DNA of 64,000 nucleotides from Streptomyces sp. NBC_01264 (GCF_026340675.1 NZ_JAPEOX010000002.1:1054001-1118000), one strand, 5' to 3'; positions 17,573 through 26,606 are shown, numbered from the stretch's first letter. Translations and numbers: made by a program. Notes: generated by a model not told the origin, from the letters alone.

Positions 17573-18196
17573 ATGACCGAGGACCACGTCCTGCGCGTCG
17601 GCATCGGCGGCCCCGTCGGTTCCGGCAAGACGGCACTGATCGAGGCCCTGGTGCCCGTGCTCATCGCGCGCGGCCACCGGCCCGCCGTGATCACGAACGA
17701 CATCTACACCCAGGAGGACGCCCGCCAGGTCCGCCGCACCCTGGCCGGCGTGCTCGATCCCGAGCGCGTCGTGGGCGTGGAGACCGGCGCCTGCCCGCAC
17801 ACCGCCGTGCGCGACGACCCGACGATGAACCTGGCCGCGGGCGCGGAGATGCTGGAGCGGTTCCCCGATGTCGACACCCTGCTCTACGAGTCGGGCGGCG
17901 ACAACCTCACCCTCACCTTCAGCCCGGTCCTGGTCGACCTCTTCCTCTTCGTCCTGGACACCGCCGAGGGCGAGAAGATGCCCCGCAAGCGCGGTCCGGG
18001 CATCACCGAGTCCGACATGCTCGTGATCAACAAGATCGACATCGCCCAGTACGTCCGCTGCGACATCGGCGTCATGGAGTCCGACGCGCACCGCGTGCGC
18101 GAGGGCCGCCCCGTGGTCCTGACCAACTGCCTGACCGGGCAGGGCCTGGAGGACGTGGCCAACTTCATCGACACCTTCCGCCGGGTCCCGGCGTGA
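17573..18196 (+). CDS. ureG: Urease accessory GTPase UreG
   Basis: A 207-residue SIMIBI-class GTPase. The P-loop is GIGGPVGSGKT near the N terminus. ITNDIYTQEDA, the metal-site pair GACPHT (Cys-Pro-His), ESGGDNLTLTFSP and VINKIDIA follow in family order. It drives nickel transfer from the chaperone to apo-urease using GTP. The ATG at 17573 is preferred, with GAGG about 12 bases upstream; TTG at 17555 and GTG at 17564 are also in frame. It is followed by ureD with a GTGA overlap. Confidence 0.93.
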   Translation: MTEDHVLRVGIGGPVGSGKTALIEALVPVLIARGHRPAVITNDIYTQEDARQVRRTLAGVLDPERVVGVETGACPHTAVRDDPTMNLAAGAEMLERFPDVDTLLYESGGDNLTLTFSPVLVDLFLFVLDTAEGEKMPRKRGPGITESDMLVINKIDIAQYVRCDIGVMESDAHRVREGRPVVLTNCLTGQGLEDVANFIDTFRRVPA

Positions 18197-19263
18197 CCCT
18201 CGTGGCGGCCGCCCCCCTCCCGACGGGCCCCGTCCCGACGGGCCCCGTCCCGGCAGGCCCCGTTCCGGCAGGCCGCCTGCCGGCCGCCCCCCGGCCGGCC
18301 GCTCCCTCGCCGCCCCGCGTCCGGCTGGATCCCGCGCACTACGAACCCCCGCGCATCCCGCACGAAGTGCTCCGGCACTCCTCGGTGCCCGACACCCTCG
18401 CTGTCGGGCGCCCCGGCAAGGTCGGCCTGCTGGAACTGGCCTTCGAGCGGGTCGGCGGCCGGACGGAGCTGGTGCGGCACTACCAGAAGTCCCCGCTCCA
18501 GATCATGCGGCCGCTCTACTTCGACCCGTACCGCCCCGACCTGCCCGTCACCTTCCTGATGTCCACGGGCGGCGGGGTCATCCAGGCCGACCGGCTGCGC
18601 ACCGATCTGTCCTTCGGCCCCGGCACCGCGGCGCACGTCACCACGCAGGCGGCCACCAAGGTCTACCGGATGGAGCACGACTACGCCGTCGCCCAGACCT
18701 TCCTGACCGCCGGCCCGGACGCGTACGTCGAATACCTGCCGGACCCGGTCATCCCCTACGTCGACTCCCGCTTCTACCAGCGCACGGTGATCACCGCCGA
18801 CCCCACGGCCACCGTCCTGGCGAGCGAGACCGTCCTGTCCGGCCGGCTCGCGCGCGGGGAGCGCAACGCCTACCAGGTCTTCGCCTCCGACTTCGAACTG
18901 CGCCGACCGGACGGCGAGTTGGTGGCACTGGACACCGTACGGCTGGAGCCGGGCGGGACCGGCGGCCGCTCCGGCTCCGGCTCCGTTGACGGGCCTGCCG
19001 TACTGGCCGGTCATTCGGTGATGGCCTGCTTCTTCGCGGTCAGCCCGCTCGCCCCCGCCCGCGAGCTCGCCGACCTGCTGGACGCGATCCTGGCCGGGCG
19101 CGGGCTCGCGTACGGGGTCAGCGTGCTGCCGCAGGACTGCGGGGCCTGGGTGCGGGTGCTCGGGGAGCACACCGAGGCCGTGACCCGGGCGCTCGGGGCC
19201 GCCTGGGACGCGGTGCGGCGCAGGCTGATCGGCGTACCCGCCCCGGACCTGCGCAAGACCTGA
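18193..19263 (+). CDS. ureD: Urease accessory protein UreD (UreH)
   Basis: A 356-residue scaffold of the urease activation complex. Core marks are GLLELAFERVGGRTELVRHYQKSPLQIMRPLYFDP, STGGGVIQADRLRTDLSFGPG, TTQAATKVYRMEHDYA and VEYLPDPVIPYVDSRFYQ. The first ~40 residues are a low-complexity Pro/Gly stretch encoded by 15-bp tandem repeats (18220-18279), absent from most relatives. The GTG at 18193 overlaps the ureG stop. An ammonium transporter gene follows after 48 bases, so ureA-D and amt are probably one transcription unit. Confidence 0.9.
   Translation: MTLVAAAPLPTGPVPTGPVPAGPVPAGRLPAAPRPAAPSPPRVRLDPAHYEPPRIPHEVLRHSSVPDTLAVGRPGKVGLLELAFERVGGRTELVRHYQKSPLQIMRPLYFDPYRPDLPVTFLMSTGGGVIQADRLRTDLSFGPGTAAHVTTQAATKVYRMEHDYAVAQTFLTAGPDAYVEYLPDPVIPYVDSRFYQRTVITADPTATVLASETVLSGRLARGERNAYQVFASDFELRRPDGELVALDTVRLEPGGTGGRSGSGSVDGPAVLAGHSVMACFFAVSPLAPARELADLLDAILAGRGLAYGVSVLPQDCGAWVRVLGEHTEAVTRALGAAWDAVRRRLIGVPAPDLRKT
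18220..18279 (+). repeat. Four 15-bp tandem repeats in the 5' end of ureD
   Basis: Units begin CCGACGGGCC or CCGGCAGGCC and encode PTGPV/PAGPV-type pentapeptides. The repeat keeps the reading frame, so copy-number change would only lengthen or shorten the disordered N terminus. Confidence 0.8.
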
Positions 19264-19311
19264 ACTCCTCACTCCCTCAAGCCTGTTCACGACCAGAGAG
19301 AGCTCCACCAG

Positions 19312-20685
19312 ATGCCCAGTGGCTACGATACGGGTAATACCGCCTGGATGATGGCGAGCACCGCCATGGTGCTGCTGATGACCCCCGGCCTCGCCTTCTT
19401 CTACGGGGGCATGGTCCAAACCAAGCACGTGCTCGTGATGCTCAAGATGAGCTTCGCCTGCCTGTCGCTGGTGACCATCCTGTGGGTCGCGGTCGGTTAC
19501 TCCCTCGCCTTCGGCAAGGACTCCGGCGGCGGCATGATCGGCAATCTCGACCACGCCTTCTTCCGCGGCATCGGAATGGACTCCCTGCACGGATCCATCC
19601 CGACCGTGATCTTCGCCTGTTTCCAGATGTCCTTCGCGATCATCACGGTGGCGCTGATCAGCGGCTCGATCGCGGGCCGCGCCACCATGAAGGGGTGGCT
19701 GGTCTTCGTCGTCGCCTGGACCATGCTGGTCTACGTGCCCACCGCGCACTGGGTGTTCGCCCCCGACGGCTGGATCAACAAGTCCCTGGGCGCGCTCGAC
19801 TACGCCGGCGGCCTGCCGGTCGAGCTCAGCTCGGGCGCCTCGGGGCTCGCGGTGGCCATCGTGCTGCGCAAGCGCAAGGACTTCGAGCGCGAGACGATCC
19901 GCCCCCACAACCTGCCCCTGGTCGTCATCGGTCTGGCGCTGCTGTGGTTCGGCTGGTTCGGTTTCAACGCGGGCTCCGCGCTCCAGGTCGAGGGCAGCGC
20001 CCCGACCACCTTCTTCAACACCCAACTGGCCGCCGCGGGCGCGATGATCGGCTGGCCGATCATCGAGAAGTGGCGCCTGGGTCACGTGGAGATGCTGGGC
20101 GTGGCCTCGGCGGCGGTCGCCGGCATGGTGGCCATCACCCCGGCCTGCGGCGAGGTCTCCCCGGTCGGCGCGCTGATCATCGGGTTCACCGCCGGTGTGG
20201 TCTGCTGCTTCGCCATCAACATGAAGTTCAAGATCGGCGTCGACGACACCCTCGACGTGGTCGGCGTGCACGGCTGGGGCGGCATCGTCGGCGTCCTCTC
20301 CATCGGCTTCTTCGCGACGGCCGCGATGAGCGGCAAGAAGGGCCTCTTCTACGGGGGCGGCCTGGACCAGCTCTGGCGTCAGGCCGTCGGCGTCCTGGCG
20401 GTGGGGTGCTTCACCTTCGCGATGACCTGGCTCATCGCCAAGGTGATCGACAAGGCCGTCGGCTTCCGCACCTCGGAGGAGTACGAGAACGTACCCGGCC
20501 GGGAGGAGGAGGTCGCCTACGACAACGCGACCCTGGACGAGATCCGCGACCGGATCGGCGGAGCCGGGGCCGCGCCCCGCGAACCCGCCGCGGTGGGCGC
20601 CTCCAAGGCCGCGGCGGAGCAGCAGGACGCCGCGCTGCTCGCCGAGATCGTATCCGTACTGGACCGACGAGAGCGTGACAAGTGA
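19312..20685 (+). CDS. amt: Ammonium transporter (first of two)
   Basis: The 457-residue protein is an Amt/MEP channel with 11 predicted membrane helices. FYGGMVQTKHVLVMLKMS follows the first helix, the pore histidine is in PTAHWVF, and its partner is in VVGVHGWGGIVG. The Amt signature region DTLDVVGVHG is intact. The C-terminal ~95 residues form a cytosolic tail longer than in E. coli AmtB. It sits 48 bases after ureD and overlaps the second amt gene, tying ammonia transport to urea breakdown. No glnK gene is next to it. Confidence 0.92.
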   Translation: MPSGYDTGNTAWMMASTAMVLLMTPGLAFFYGGMVQTKHVLVMLKMSFACLSLVTILWVAVGYSLAFGKDSGGGMIGNLDHAFFRGIGMDSLHGSIPTVIFACFQMSFAIITVALISGSIAGRATMKGWLVFVVAWTMLVYVPTAHWVFAPDGWINKSLGALDYAGGLPVELSSGASGLAVAIVLRKRKDFERETIRPHNLPLVVIGLALLWFGWFGFNAGSALQVEGSAPTTFFNTQLAAAGAMIGWPIIEKWRLGHVEMLGVASAAVAGMVAITPACGEVSPVGALIIGFTAGVVCCFAINMKFKIGVDDTLDVVGVHGWGGIVGVLSIGFFATAAMSGKKGLFYGGGLDQLWRQAVGVLAVGCFTFAMTWLIAKVIDKAVGFRTSEEYENVPGREEEVAYDNATLDEIRDRIGGAGAAPREPAAVGASKAAAEQQDAALLAEIVSVLDRRERDK

Positions 20686-22094
20686 CCGCGCACACGATTG
20701 CCGCAACCCTCTCGGCGGTCTCCGCCGCACCCGCCGTCGCCGACTCCGGCAACGCGTCCTGGCTGATGATGGCCACGGCCCTGGTGCTGCTGATGGCTCA
20801 CGGGGTGGCCTTCTTCTACGGCGGCATGGTCCGCACGGGCCAGATCGTCGCCATGCTGAAGATGATCTTCTTCTGCATGGTGATCGTCACCGTCCTCTGG
20901 TTCGCGATCGGATACTCCCTGGCCTTCGGCCCGGACGCCGGCGGGCTCGGGGTCATCGGCACGCTCGACCACGCCTTCCTGCGCGGGATCGCCAACCGCT
21001 CGCTGACCGGCTCCGTGCCCACGGTCACCTTCGTGGTGTTCCACCTGTCCTTCGCGGTCGTCACCGTGGCGCTGATCGCCGGTTCCATCGCGGGCCGCGC
21101 GAAGATGGGCGGCTGGATCGCCTTCGTCATCGCGTGGACCCTGCTGGTCTACATCCCCATGGCCCACTGGGTGTTCGACCCGGCCGGCTGGGTCGCCAAG
21201 CAGCTCGGCGCCGTCGACTTCTCCGGCGGCACGGTCGTGGAGATCGGATCGGGGGCCGCCGGACTCGCCCTCGCGATCGTCGCGGGCAAGCGGGCGGACT
21301 TCGACCGCCAGGGCATCCGGCCGCACAACCTGCCGCTCGTGGTCATCGGCCTCTCGCTCATGTGGTTCGGCTGGTTCGGCTTCAACACCGGCTCCTCCCT
21401 GGAGACTCCGGGCGGCGCGGCGATGGCCTTCCTCAACAGCCAGCTCGCGGCGGGCGCCGCGATGGCCGGCTGGGCGGTGACCAGTTGGTGGCGCACCCGG
21501 CAGGTCGGCCTGCTCGACATGTGCATGGGCGCCGTCACGGGACTGGTCGCCATGACCCTGCTGGCCGGCGGGGTGAGCCCGGTATGGGCCACCGTCATCG
21601 GCTTCCTCGCCGGGCTGACCTGCGCGTTCGCGATCAGCTGGAAGTACCGGCTGGGCGTGGACGACACCCTGGACGTGGTGGGCATCCACGGCTGGGGCGG
21701 CATCGTCGGGATGGTCATGGCCGGCCTCTGCGCGACCGGGACCCTGACGGGCCACAAGGGCCTCTTCTACGGCGGCTCCTGGGACCTGCTGAGCAAGCAG
21801 CTCACCGCCACGGTGGTGCTCGGCCTGTTCTCGTTCGTGATGACCGCACTGATCGGCAAGGCCATCGAGGTCACCATCGGGTTGCGCCAGCCCGGCGGAA
21901 TGGTGGAGAAGGAGCAGGCCTACGCCGACGCCCTCTCCGACAACCTCGAGGAACTGTCGATCGGCGACTCCCGCGCCGAGGGGATCGGCGAGGAGCCGGA
22001 GAGCGCCTCCGCCCTGGTCGCCCGGCTGCGCGAGGTCCTGCTGACCGCCCCGACGGGCGGCGGAGACCGGCAGGGCGGCGACGACCGCGGCTGA
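20682..22094 (+). CDS. amt: Ammonium transporter (second of two)
   Basis: A 470-residue paralogue of the preceding gene, with FYGGMVRTGQIVAMLKMIFF, MAHWVFDPAGW and DDTLDVVGIHGWGGIVGM showing the twin pore histidines. It begins at a GTG overlapping the upstream stop by 4 bases (GTGA). The first ~20 residues are Ala-rich and could be an extra hydrophobic segment before helix 1. Two adjacent, clearly diverged copies suggest an old duplication, perhaps forming heterotrimers. The C-terminal tail differs from that of copy one. A GC hairpin follows directly. Confidence 0.92.
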   Translation: MTAHTIAATLSAVSAAPAVADSGNASWLMMATALVLLMAHGVAFFYGGMVRTGQIVAMLKMIFFCMVIVTVLWFAIGYSLAFGPDAGGLGVIGTLDHAFLRGIANRSLTGSVPTVTFVVFHLSFAVVTVALIAGSIAGRAKMGGWIAFVIAWTLLVYIPMAHWVFDPAGWVAKQLGAVDFSGGTVVEIGSGAAGLALAIVAGKRADFDRQGIRPHNLPLVVIGLSLMWFGWFGFNTGSSLETPGGAAMAFLNSQLAAGAAMAGWAVTSWWRTRQVGLLDMCMGAVTGLVAMTLLAGGVSPVWATVIGFLAGLTCAFAISWKYRLGVDDTLDVVGIHGWGGIVGMVMAGLCATGTLTGHKGLFYGGSWDLLSKQLTATVVLGLFSFVMTALIGKAIEVTIGLRQPGGMVEKEQAYADALSDNLEELSIGDSRAEGIGEEPESASALVARLREVLLTAPTGGGDRQGGDDRG

Positions 22095-22104
22095 ACCCGG
22101 CCGC

Positions 22105-22160
22105 ACCCGGGCCCCGGCCCCGGACCCCGCCTGGCGACACGGCCGGGGCCGGGGCCGGGT
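22105..22160. terminator. GC hairpin between converging amt and universal stress genes
   Basis: An ACCCGGGCCCCGGCCCCGG arm pairs with CCGGGGCCGGGGCCGGGT with a single bulged G and a loop of about 19 bases. It ends at the stop of the leftward stress gene, so it probably serves both directions. Confidence 0.65.
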
Positions 22161-22747
22161 CATGCCGCCCGCCGGACCAGCTCCCCCGCGTCCAGGGGCC
22201 GCCGCCACACGATGCGGCGGCGAACGGCGTTCAGGTCGGCCCGCAAGGGGCCGGGCGGCACCGCCAGTACGGGACAGGGTGCGTGCCTCAGGCAGTACCG
22301 GGACACCGAGGGCCGCAGCGCGCGCAGCAGCGGGCCGCGCGGTCCCGTACCGACCACGAGCAGGTCGCCGGGGCCGCGGTCGCCGGAGGCGCGGTCGTCG
22401 GAGCCGCGGTCGTTGGAGGCGCGGTCGTTGGAGGCGCGGACGGCGCCCACCAGGGCCGCGCCCGGGGTGCCCCGTACCGCCAGCCCGACCAGGGTCACGC
22501 CCGCCGGAGAGCCGCCGAAGGCGGTGTCGAGCACCTCCCGCAACCGCTCGACCGCCGCGTCCCGCGAGGCGGTGAGCAGCGGGGGCCCTCCCCCGCCGCG
22601 CCGGGCACCCGGTCCGCCGAGCGGCGGCTGCCAGGCCAGTACGGCCCACAGTTCCGCCTCCCGCGCCCGCGCCTCGGCGTGCGCCGCGTGCAATGCCGTC
22701 AGGCTCCCGAGGGATCCGTACACCCCCACCACGACCCGTCCCCGCAC
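22160..22747 (-). CDS. Universal stress protein (UspA family)
   Basis: A 195-residue Usp domain. It starts RVVVGVYGSLGSLTALHAAHAEA, where the usual V-G-x-D/Y-G-S start is seen, and ends LLVVGTGPRGPLLRALRPSVSRYCLRHAPCPVLAVPPG, the ATP-binding G-x-x-G-x9-G-S-V-S region. Between these, around residues 105-125, lies an Asn/Asp-Arg-Gly/Ala-Ser repeat encoded by 15-bp tandem units on the DNA. This probably lengthens a surface loop. Function within stress adaptation is unknown. Confidence 0.85.
   Translation of the reverse strand: MRGRVVVGVYGSLGSLTALHAAHAEARAREAELWAVLAWQPPLGGPGARRGGGGPPLLTASRDAAVERLREVLDTAFGGSPAGVTLVGLAVRGTPGAALVGAVRASNDRASNDRGSDDRASGDRGPGDLLVVGTGPRGPLLRALRPSVSRYCLRHAPCPVLAVPPGPLRADLNAVRRRIVWRRPLDAGELVRRAA
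22361..22440. repeat. 15-bp tandem repeats within the universal stress gene
   Basis: Four clear units (22376-22435) of the form GCGGTCGTTGGAGGC with few changes, flanked by degenerate partial units. Two adjacent units are identical. They keep the reading frame. Confidence 0.85.
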
Positions 22748-22900
22748 TGTGCCGTCCTCCCCGTCCGCCGATCCGTCCGCTCCATGGAACGGCGGCGAAG
22801 GGGCCTTCGGCCCTCCCCCTCACGGACTCCTGACGGACCCCTGACGCGGGGCGCGAAAGCCCTGACGGGTCCCTGACGCGGGGGCCCGGCGCCCGTGCGG

Positions 22901-23515
22901 TCAGCCGGTGAAGCCGAGGCCGCGGAGCGCCTCCTCGATGCGCGCGCGGTGCTGCTCCTCCCAGGCGTCCAGGGACTCCCCCGCCTCCTTGGCCAGCTTG
23001 GCCAGGGCGGCCCGCAGGATCTCGTCCTGCCGGGCGGCCGGGGTGACCACGACGCCCTCCTCGTCGGCGACCACGATGTCACCGGGGTGCACCGTCACTC
23101 CGCCGACCCGGACCGGCCCGCCGAGCGAGCCGAGCTTCTTCTTGGCCCCCGGGACGGGGACGACCCCGCGGGCGAAGACGGGGAAGCCCGCTTCGCGCAC
23201 CTCCCCGAGATCCCGCAGGAGTCCGTCGAGCACGAACGCGGCGATGCCCCGGCGTTGGGCGACGGCGCACACGTTGCCGCCGGCGAGCGCGTGGTCCAGG
23301 TCACCCGATTCCACGACGATGACCGAACCGGGCTCGGCGCGGTAGATGGCCGCGTGCAGCATCAGGTTGTCCCCGGGCTCGCACCGCACCGTGTACGCGG
23401 GTCCCGCGACGCGCGGCGCGTCCCACAGCGGGCGGATGCCGATGTCCATGACCTGCTCGCGGCCCAGGAGGTCGGCGAGGGTGGTGGGCGGGACGCCCTT
23501 GAAACCGTTGTCCAT
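22901..23515 (-). CDS. RraA-like protein / 4-carboxy-4-hydroxy-2-oxoadipate aldolase family
   Basis: A 204-residue protein of the RraA/HMG-aldolase family. GPAYTVRCEPGDNLMLHAAIYRAEPGSVIVVESGD, a VCAVAQRRGIAAFVLDGLLRDL segment and GDIVVADEEGVVVTP are typical. The G-x-x-D-G-x-x-R/D-like loop and the Asp of VLDG... are positions used for divalent metal and 2-oxoacid binding in aldolase or oxaloacetate decarboxylase members. Members that inhibit RNase E look similar, so the role is unresolved. The ATG at 23515 fits the domain; the frame is open further upstream without similarity. Confidence 0.8.
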   Translation of the reverse strand: MDNGFKGVPPTTLADLLGREQVMDIGIRPLWDAPRVAGPAYTVRCEPGDNLMLHAAIYRAEPGSVIVVESGDLDHALAGGNVCAVAQRRGIAAFVLDGLLRDLGEVREAGFPVFARGVVPVPGAKKKLGSLGGPVRVGGVTVHPGDIVVADEEGVVVTPAARQDEILRAALAKLAKEAGESLDAWEEQHRARIEEALRGLGFTG

Positions 23516-23640
23516 GTCAGTCCTTGCTCTCGGTGCCGGCACCGAGATCGTAGGACGGGCGCCTCCGCTGTCGGCGAACCGGCCTCCGCTGTGGGCGAAG
23601 CCGCCTCGGCATCCGGCGCGAGGGGTGGTTGGCTGGCGCG

Positions 23641-24639
23641 ATGGAAATTCTTGTTCTGGGCGGAACGGCATGGCTGGGCCGGGAGTTGTCGCGGCAGGCG
23701 ATCGAGCGGGGCCACCGGGTGACGTGCCTGGCGCGCGGCGAGAGCGGCGGCGTCACGGACGGGGCGAGACTGGTGTCGGCCGACCGGCGCGCTCCTTCGG
23801 CGTACGGACCCCTCCTGGACCGTACATGGGATGCGGTCTTCGAGGTGTCCTGGCAGCCGGGGTTCGTACGCGGGGCACTGACCGCGCTCGCCGGCCGGAC
23901 CGGGCACTGGACCTACATATCCTCCGTCAGCGCCTACGCCTCCCACGCCGAGGTCGATGCCGACGAGTCCGCGGCCCTCCTGGCCCCTGTCGACGCGGAC
24001 GAGGCCGACCGTTCGGTGTACGGCGAGGCCAAGGTCGCCTGCGAGCAGGCCTCCACGGCCGCCGTCGGCGACCGGCTCCTGATCGCCCGGGCCGGCCTGA
24101 TCGGCGGCCCGGGCGATCACAGCGACCGCACCGGCTACTGGGCTGCCCGCGCCGCGGCCGATCCGGTGGGGCCGATGCTGGTCCCCGACGAACCGGACCT
24201 CGCCACCCAGGCCGTCGACGTACGGGACCTCGCCCACTGGCTCCTCGACTGCGCGGCGAACGGCACCACCGGCACCTACAACGCGGTCGGCCCGGTGCTT
24301 CCGCTCGCGCGGTGGATCGAACTGTCCCGCGCGGCGGGGGGCCACACCGGTCCGGTGGTCCCCGCCGACTCCGCATGGCTGCTCGCCCACGGCGTGGCCG
24401 AGTACATGGGGCCCGGTTCGCTGCCGATGTGGGTGGTGGAGAAGGGCTGGGAGGGCTGGGCGTCGCGGAGCGGTGCGGCGGCCCGCGCGGCGGGCCTGCG
24501 CCACCGTCCCCGGGCCGAGCTGCTGGCCGACACCCTGGGCTGGGAGCGCGCGCAGGGCCTGGACCGGACCAGGCGCGCGGGCCTCGGCCGCGAACGCGAA
24601 CGCGAACTGCTCGCGCTGCTCGCGTCCGAGGCCGGCTGA
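23641..24639 (+). CDS. NAD-dependent epimerase/dehydratase-like protein
   Basis: The 332-residue extended SDR has the Rossmann motif [19 protein letters not shown] at the start. Tyr-Gly-Glu-Ala-Lys occurs near residue 128, the catalytic Yxxx[20 protein letters not shown] follows, and a substrate domain ends in [16 protein letters not shown]. Related actinobacterial proteins are annotated as reductases of unknown substrate. It diverges from the RraA-like gene with a 125-base spacer. Confidence 0.82.
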   Translation: MEILVLGGTAWLGRELSRQAIERGHRVTCLARGESGGVTDGARLVSADRRAPSAYGPLLDRTWDAVFEVSWQPGFVRGALTALAGRTGHWTYISSVSAYASHAEVDADESAALLAPVDADEADRSVYGEAKVACEQASTAAVGDRLLIARAGLIGGPGDHSDRTGYWAARAAADPVGPMLVPDEPDLATQAVDVRDLAHWLLDCAANGTTGTYNAVGPVLPLARWIELSRAAGGHTGPVVPADSAWLLAHGVAEYMGPGSLPMWVVEKGWEGWASRSGAAARAAGLRHRPRAELLADTLGWERAQGLDRTRRAGLGRERERELLALLASEAG

Positions 24640-24680
24640 GACCCGGAGCCCTGAGCCCGATGCCCTGGGCCCGCAGGCCC

Positions 24681-24714
24681 GGGCCGGGGCCCGGACGGGC
24701 CCGGGCCCCGGCCC
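24681..24714. terminator. GC hairpin between converging SDR and HMA genes
   Basis: GGGCCGGGGCCCG pairs perfectly with CGGGCCCCGGCCC around an 8-base loop. Probably a bidirectional stop. Confidence 0.6.
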
Positions 24715-24721
24715 GTCCGGG

Positions 24722-24937
24722 CTACCGCGTGTGCTCCGCCGGGTATCCCGCGGAGGCGATCGCCGCGATGACGGCGGCCGGGTCGACGGGCCGGTCCGTA
24801 TCGACCACGGTCCGGCCCGTCCGCAGGCTCGTCGCGCTGGCGACCACTCCCGCCAGCTCCTCCACCTCGTCGTCGATCAGCAGGCCGCAGCTGTTGCAGT
24901 GCATGCCGGTCACGGTGAACTCCATGCGCTCCTTCAC
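24722..24937 (-). CDS. Heavy-metal-associated (HMA) copper chaperone-like protein
   Basis: A 71-residue ferredoxin-fold metal carrier with the motif GMHCNSCG, in which the two cysteines bind Cu(I). The GTG at 24937 overlaps the stop of the upstream SafE-cupredoxin gene (GTGA) and has GGAGG about 7 bases before it. An ATG at 24925 with AAGGAG is a possible alternative. It probably hands copper to or from the membrane protein encoded just upstream. Confidence 0.85.
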   Translation of the reverse strand: MKERMEFTVTGMHCNSCGLLIDDEVEELAGVVASATSLRTGRTVVDTDRPVDPAAVIAAIASAGYPAEHTR

Positions 24938-25971
24938 GAGGCGCCCTCCTGGCTCTCGAAGGTGATCCGGCCGCCGTACATGCCCATGCCGCAGCTGTAC
25001 TCCAGCGTGCCCGGCTGCCGGGCGCCCAGGTCGATGCCGGTGGTCCCGGTCGTGGGGAGGATCTTCTGGACGCCGAGGTCGGGGATGACGAAGGCGCGGA
25101 CGCAGCCCCCCGTCCCCCGCGTGGCGACGACCAGGGTGGTGGGGACACCGGCCTTCGCCGTGACGGCGGCCGGGGCGTACGCGTTCGTAAGGGCCCGGAT
25201 GGTCACCGTCTGCGTGCCGTCCGGGTGGAGCACCACCGTCTCGGCCGCCACCTCGGCGGCGACCGCCGCCGGGGCCCCGGCGGGCCACCAGCCGCCGAGC
25301 CGCAGCCCGCTGCCGAGCGTCCACACCGCGACGAGCAGCACGACGACGGCGGTCGCCAGGGTCAGCCGCCCCTGCCACAGCCGGGCGGCGGAGCGCAGGA
25401 AGAAGCCGAGGGCGGCGAAGAGCGGGCCGGTCCCCAGGACGAAGCCGGCCATGACGGCCGCTCCCGCGAGCGGGCCGCCGGACGTGACGGCGAGGAGCTC
25501 GACGCTCAGGGTCACCCCGCAGGGGATCAGCACGGTCAGGAAGCCGAGTACGGCCGGTGTGGTGACGGCCGTGCGACGGGCCGACCGGCGGACCCGCCGG
25601 CCCCAGGAGGCGGGCGTGCGCGGCACGAAGCGGCGTACCGCACGCACTCCGAACATGTCGAGGGCGAACAGGACCATCAGTACGCCCGCGCACAGCATCA
25701 GCACGGCCCGGGTGCGCGGACCGGGCTGGACCGCGGCTCCGATCAGGCCGAGGGCGGCGCCGAGGAGGGTGTGGGACAGGAGCTTGGCGCCGAGGAAGGC
25801 CCCGACGGGGGCGAAGAGGCCGCTGCGCCGCCACCTCTCCTCGGGCCACTCGGTGGACCGGCGGCCGACGGCCCCGGCGAGCAGACCTCCCTGGACGGCG
25901 GCGCAGGAGGCGCCGCCGGCGAACAGACCGGTGGAGAGACCGGTGACGAACAACGCGGTGGATGAAGCCAT
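24934..25971 (-). CDS. SafE/TauE-like membrane protein fused to a cupredoxin domain
   Basis: A 345-residue fusion. The N-terminal ~225 residues hold six or so helices with LFVTGLSTGLFAGGASCAAVQGGLLAG and a FLTVLIPCGVTLSVELLAVTSG motif, typical of the SafE/CcdA-like family related to cytochrome oxidase assembly. The C-terminal ~110 residues are a cupredoxin-like domain: TVTIRALTNAYAPAAVTAKAGVPTTLV, then GCVRAFVIP and LEYSCGMGMYGG, giving Cys and Met ligands for copper. The ATG at 25971 is preferred over longer starts without similarity. A copper-handling role is inferred from both domains and from the HMA gene that overlaps its end. Confidence 0.8.
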   Translation of the reverse strand: MASSTALFVTGLSTGLFAGGASCAAVQGGLLAGAVGRRSTEWPEERWRRSGLFAPVGAFLGAKLLSHTLLGAALGLIGAAVQPGPRTRAVLMLCAGVLMVLFALDMFGVRAVRRFVPRTPASWGRRVRRSARRTAVTTPAVLGFLTVLIPCGVTLSVELLAVTSGGPLAGAAVMAGFVLGTGPLFAALGFFLRSAARLWQGRLTLATAVVVLLVAVWTLGSGLRLGGWWPAGAPAAVAAEVAAETVVLHPDGTQTVTIRALTNAYAPAAVTAKAGVPTTLVVATRGTGGCVRAFVIPDLGVQKILPTTGTTGIDLGARQPGTLEYSCGMGMYGGRITFESQEGAS

Positions 25972-26072
25972 GGGGAAGGGACTCCCTGTACGTCGCAGGT
26001 GCGGCAGTGGATCAGGACACGGCGAAGCACCCCGGCCGTCCGGCGTGCGGGCGGGTACGGGTGCGGGACCGG

Positions 26073-26504
26073 TCAGGTCCGTTCGACGCAGAGGGAGTCG
26101 AGGTCGGGCGCTCTCGGACGGGAGCACTCCGGGGGCGGCGCGGGGCCCGTGCGGCCGTGAGCCACCGACGCGGTCCCCCATATGGCGGAACCGGCGAGAT
26201 CTCCTGCCGGACCGGCCTGCACCGTGGGCGCGTACGCCGAGGCCAGCGGGCAGTCCTGCCCCGAGGCGGAGCAGCCCCCGTCGGTACCCGTGCCCGTGAC
26301 CGCGCCCGCGTGGGCGGCGTGCTCCGGGGTCCCGCCGATCCCGGTCATCCCGGGCATGCCTGCCATCCCGGCCATGGCGGGCGCTCCGGCCGGGTGCCGC
26401 GCGCCATCGGGATGCGTGAACAGCCCGCCGCACACGAGCAGCACCACCGCCACCACGCCCGCGGCGGCGGCCGAGGCGCGGCGAAGGGCGGGTATGGGCT
26501 GCAT
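26073..26504 (-). CDS. Secreted or anchored Met-rich small protein (possible DUF6153)
   Basis: A 143-residue protein with one N-terminal hydrophobic segment (about residues 10-30). It is followed by a Met/Gly/Ala stretch of the type AMAGMAGMPGMTGIGG and a Cys-containing tail (GGCSASGQDCPLASAYAP). The Met-rich region could bind Cu(I) outside the membrane. It lies 101 bases upstream of the SafE-cupredoxin gene on the same strand, making a three-gene metal unit. The similarity to small actinobacterial proteins of unknown function is only suggestive. Confidence 0.65.
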   Translation of the reverse strand: MQPIPALRRASAAAAGVVAVVLLVCGGLFTHPDGARHPAGAPAMAGMAGMPGMTGIGGTPEHAAHAGAVTGTGTDGGCSASGQDCPLASAYAPTVQAGPAGDLAGSAIWGTASVAHGRTGPAPPPECSRPRAPDLDSLCVERT

Positions 26505-26606
26505 GTCCGCGATGCTACGACAGCCGCCCGGGGCCCTCCCGGACCGGGGCGGTGCATTCCCGTCCGACACCCGTCACGCCGACCGCTCCGCCGTTAATGT
26601 GTGGCC

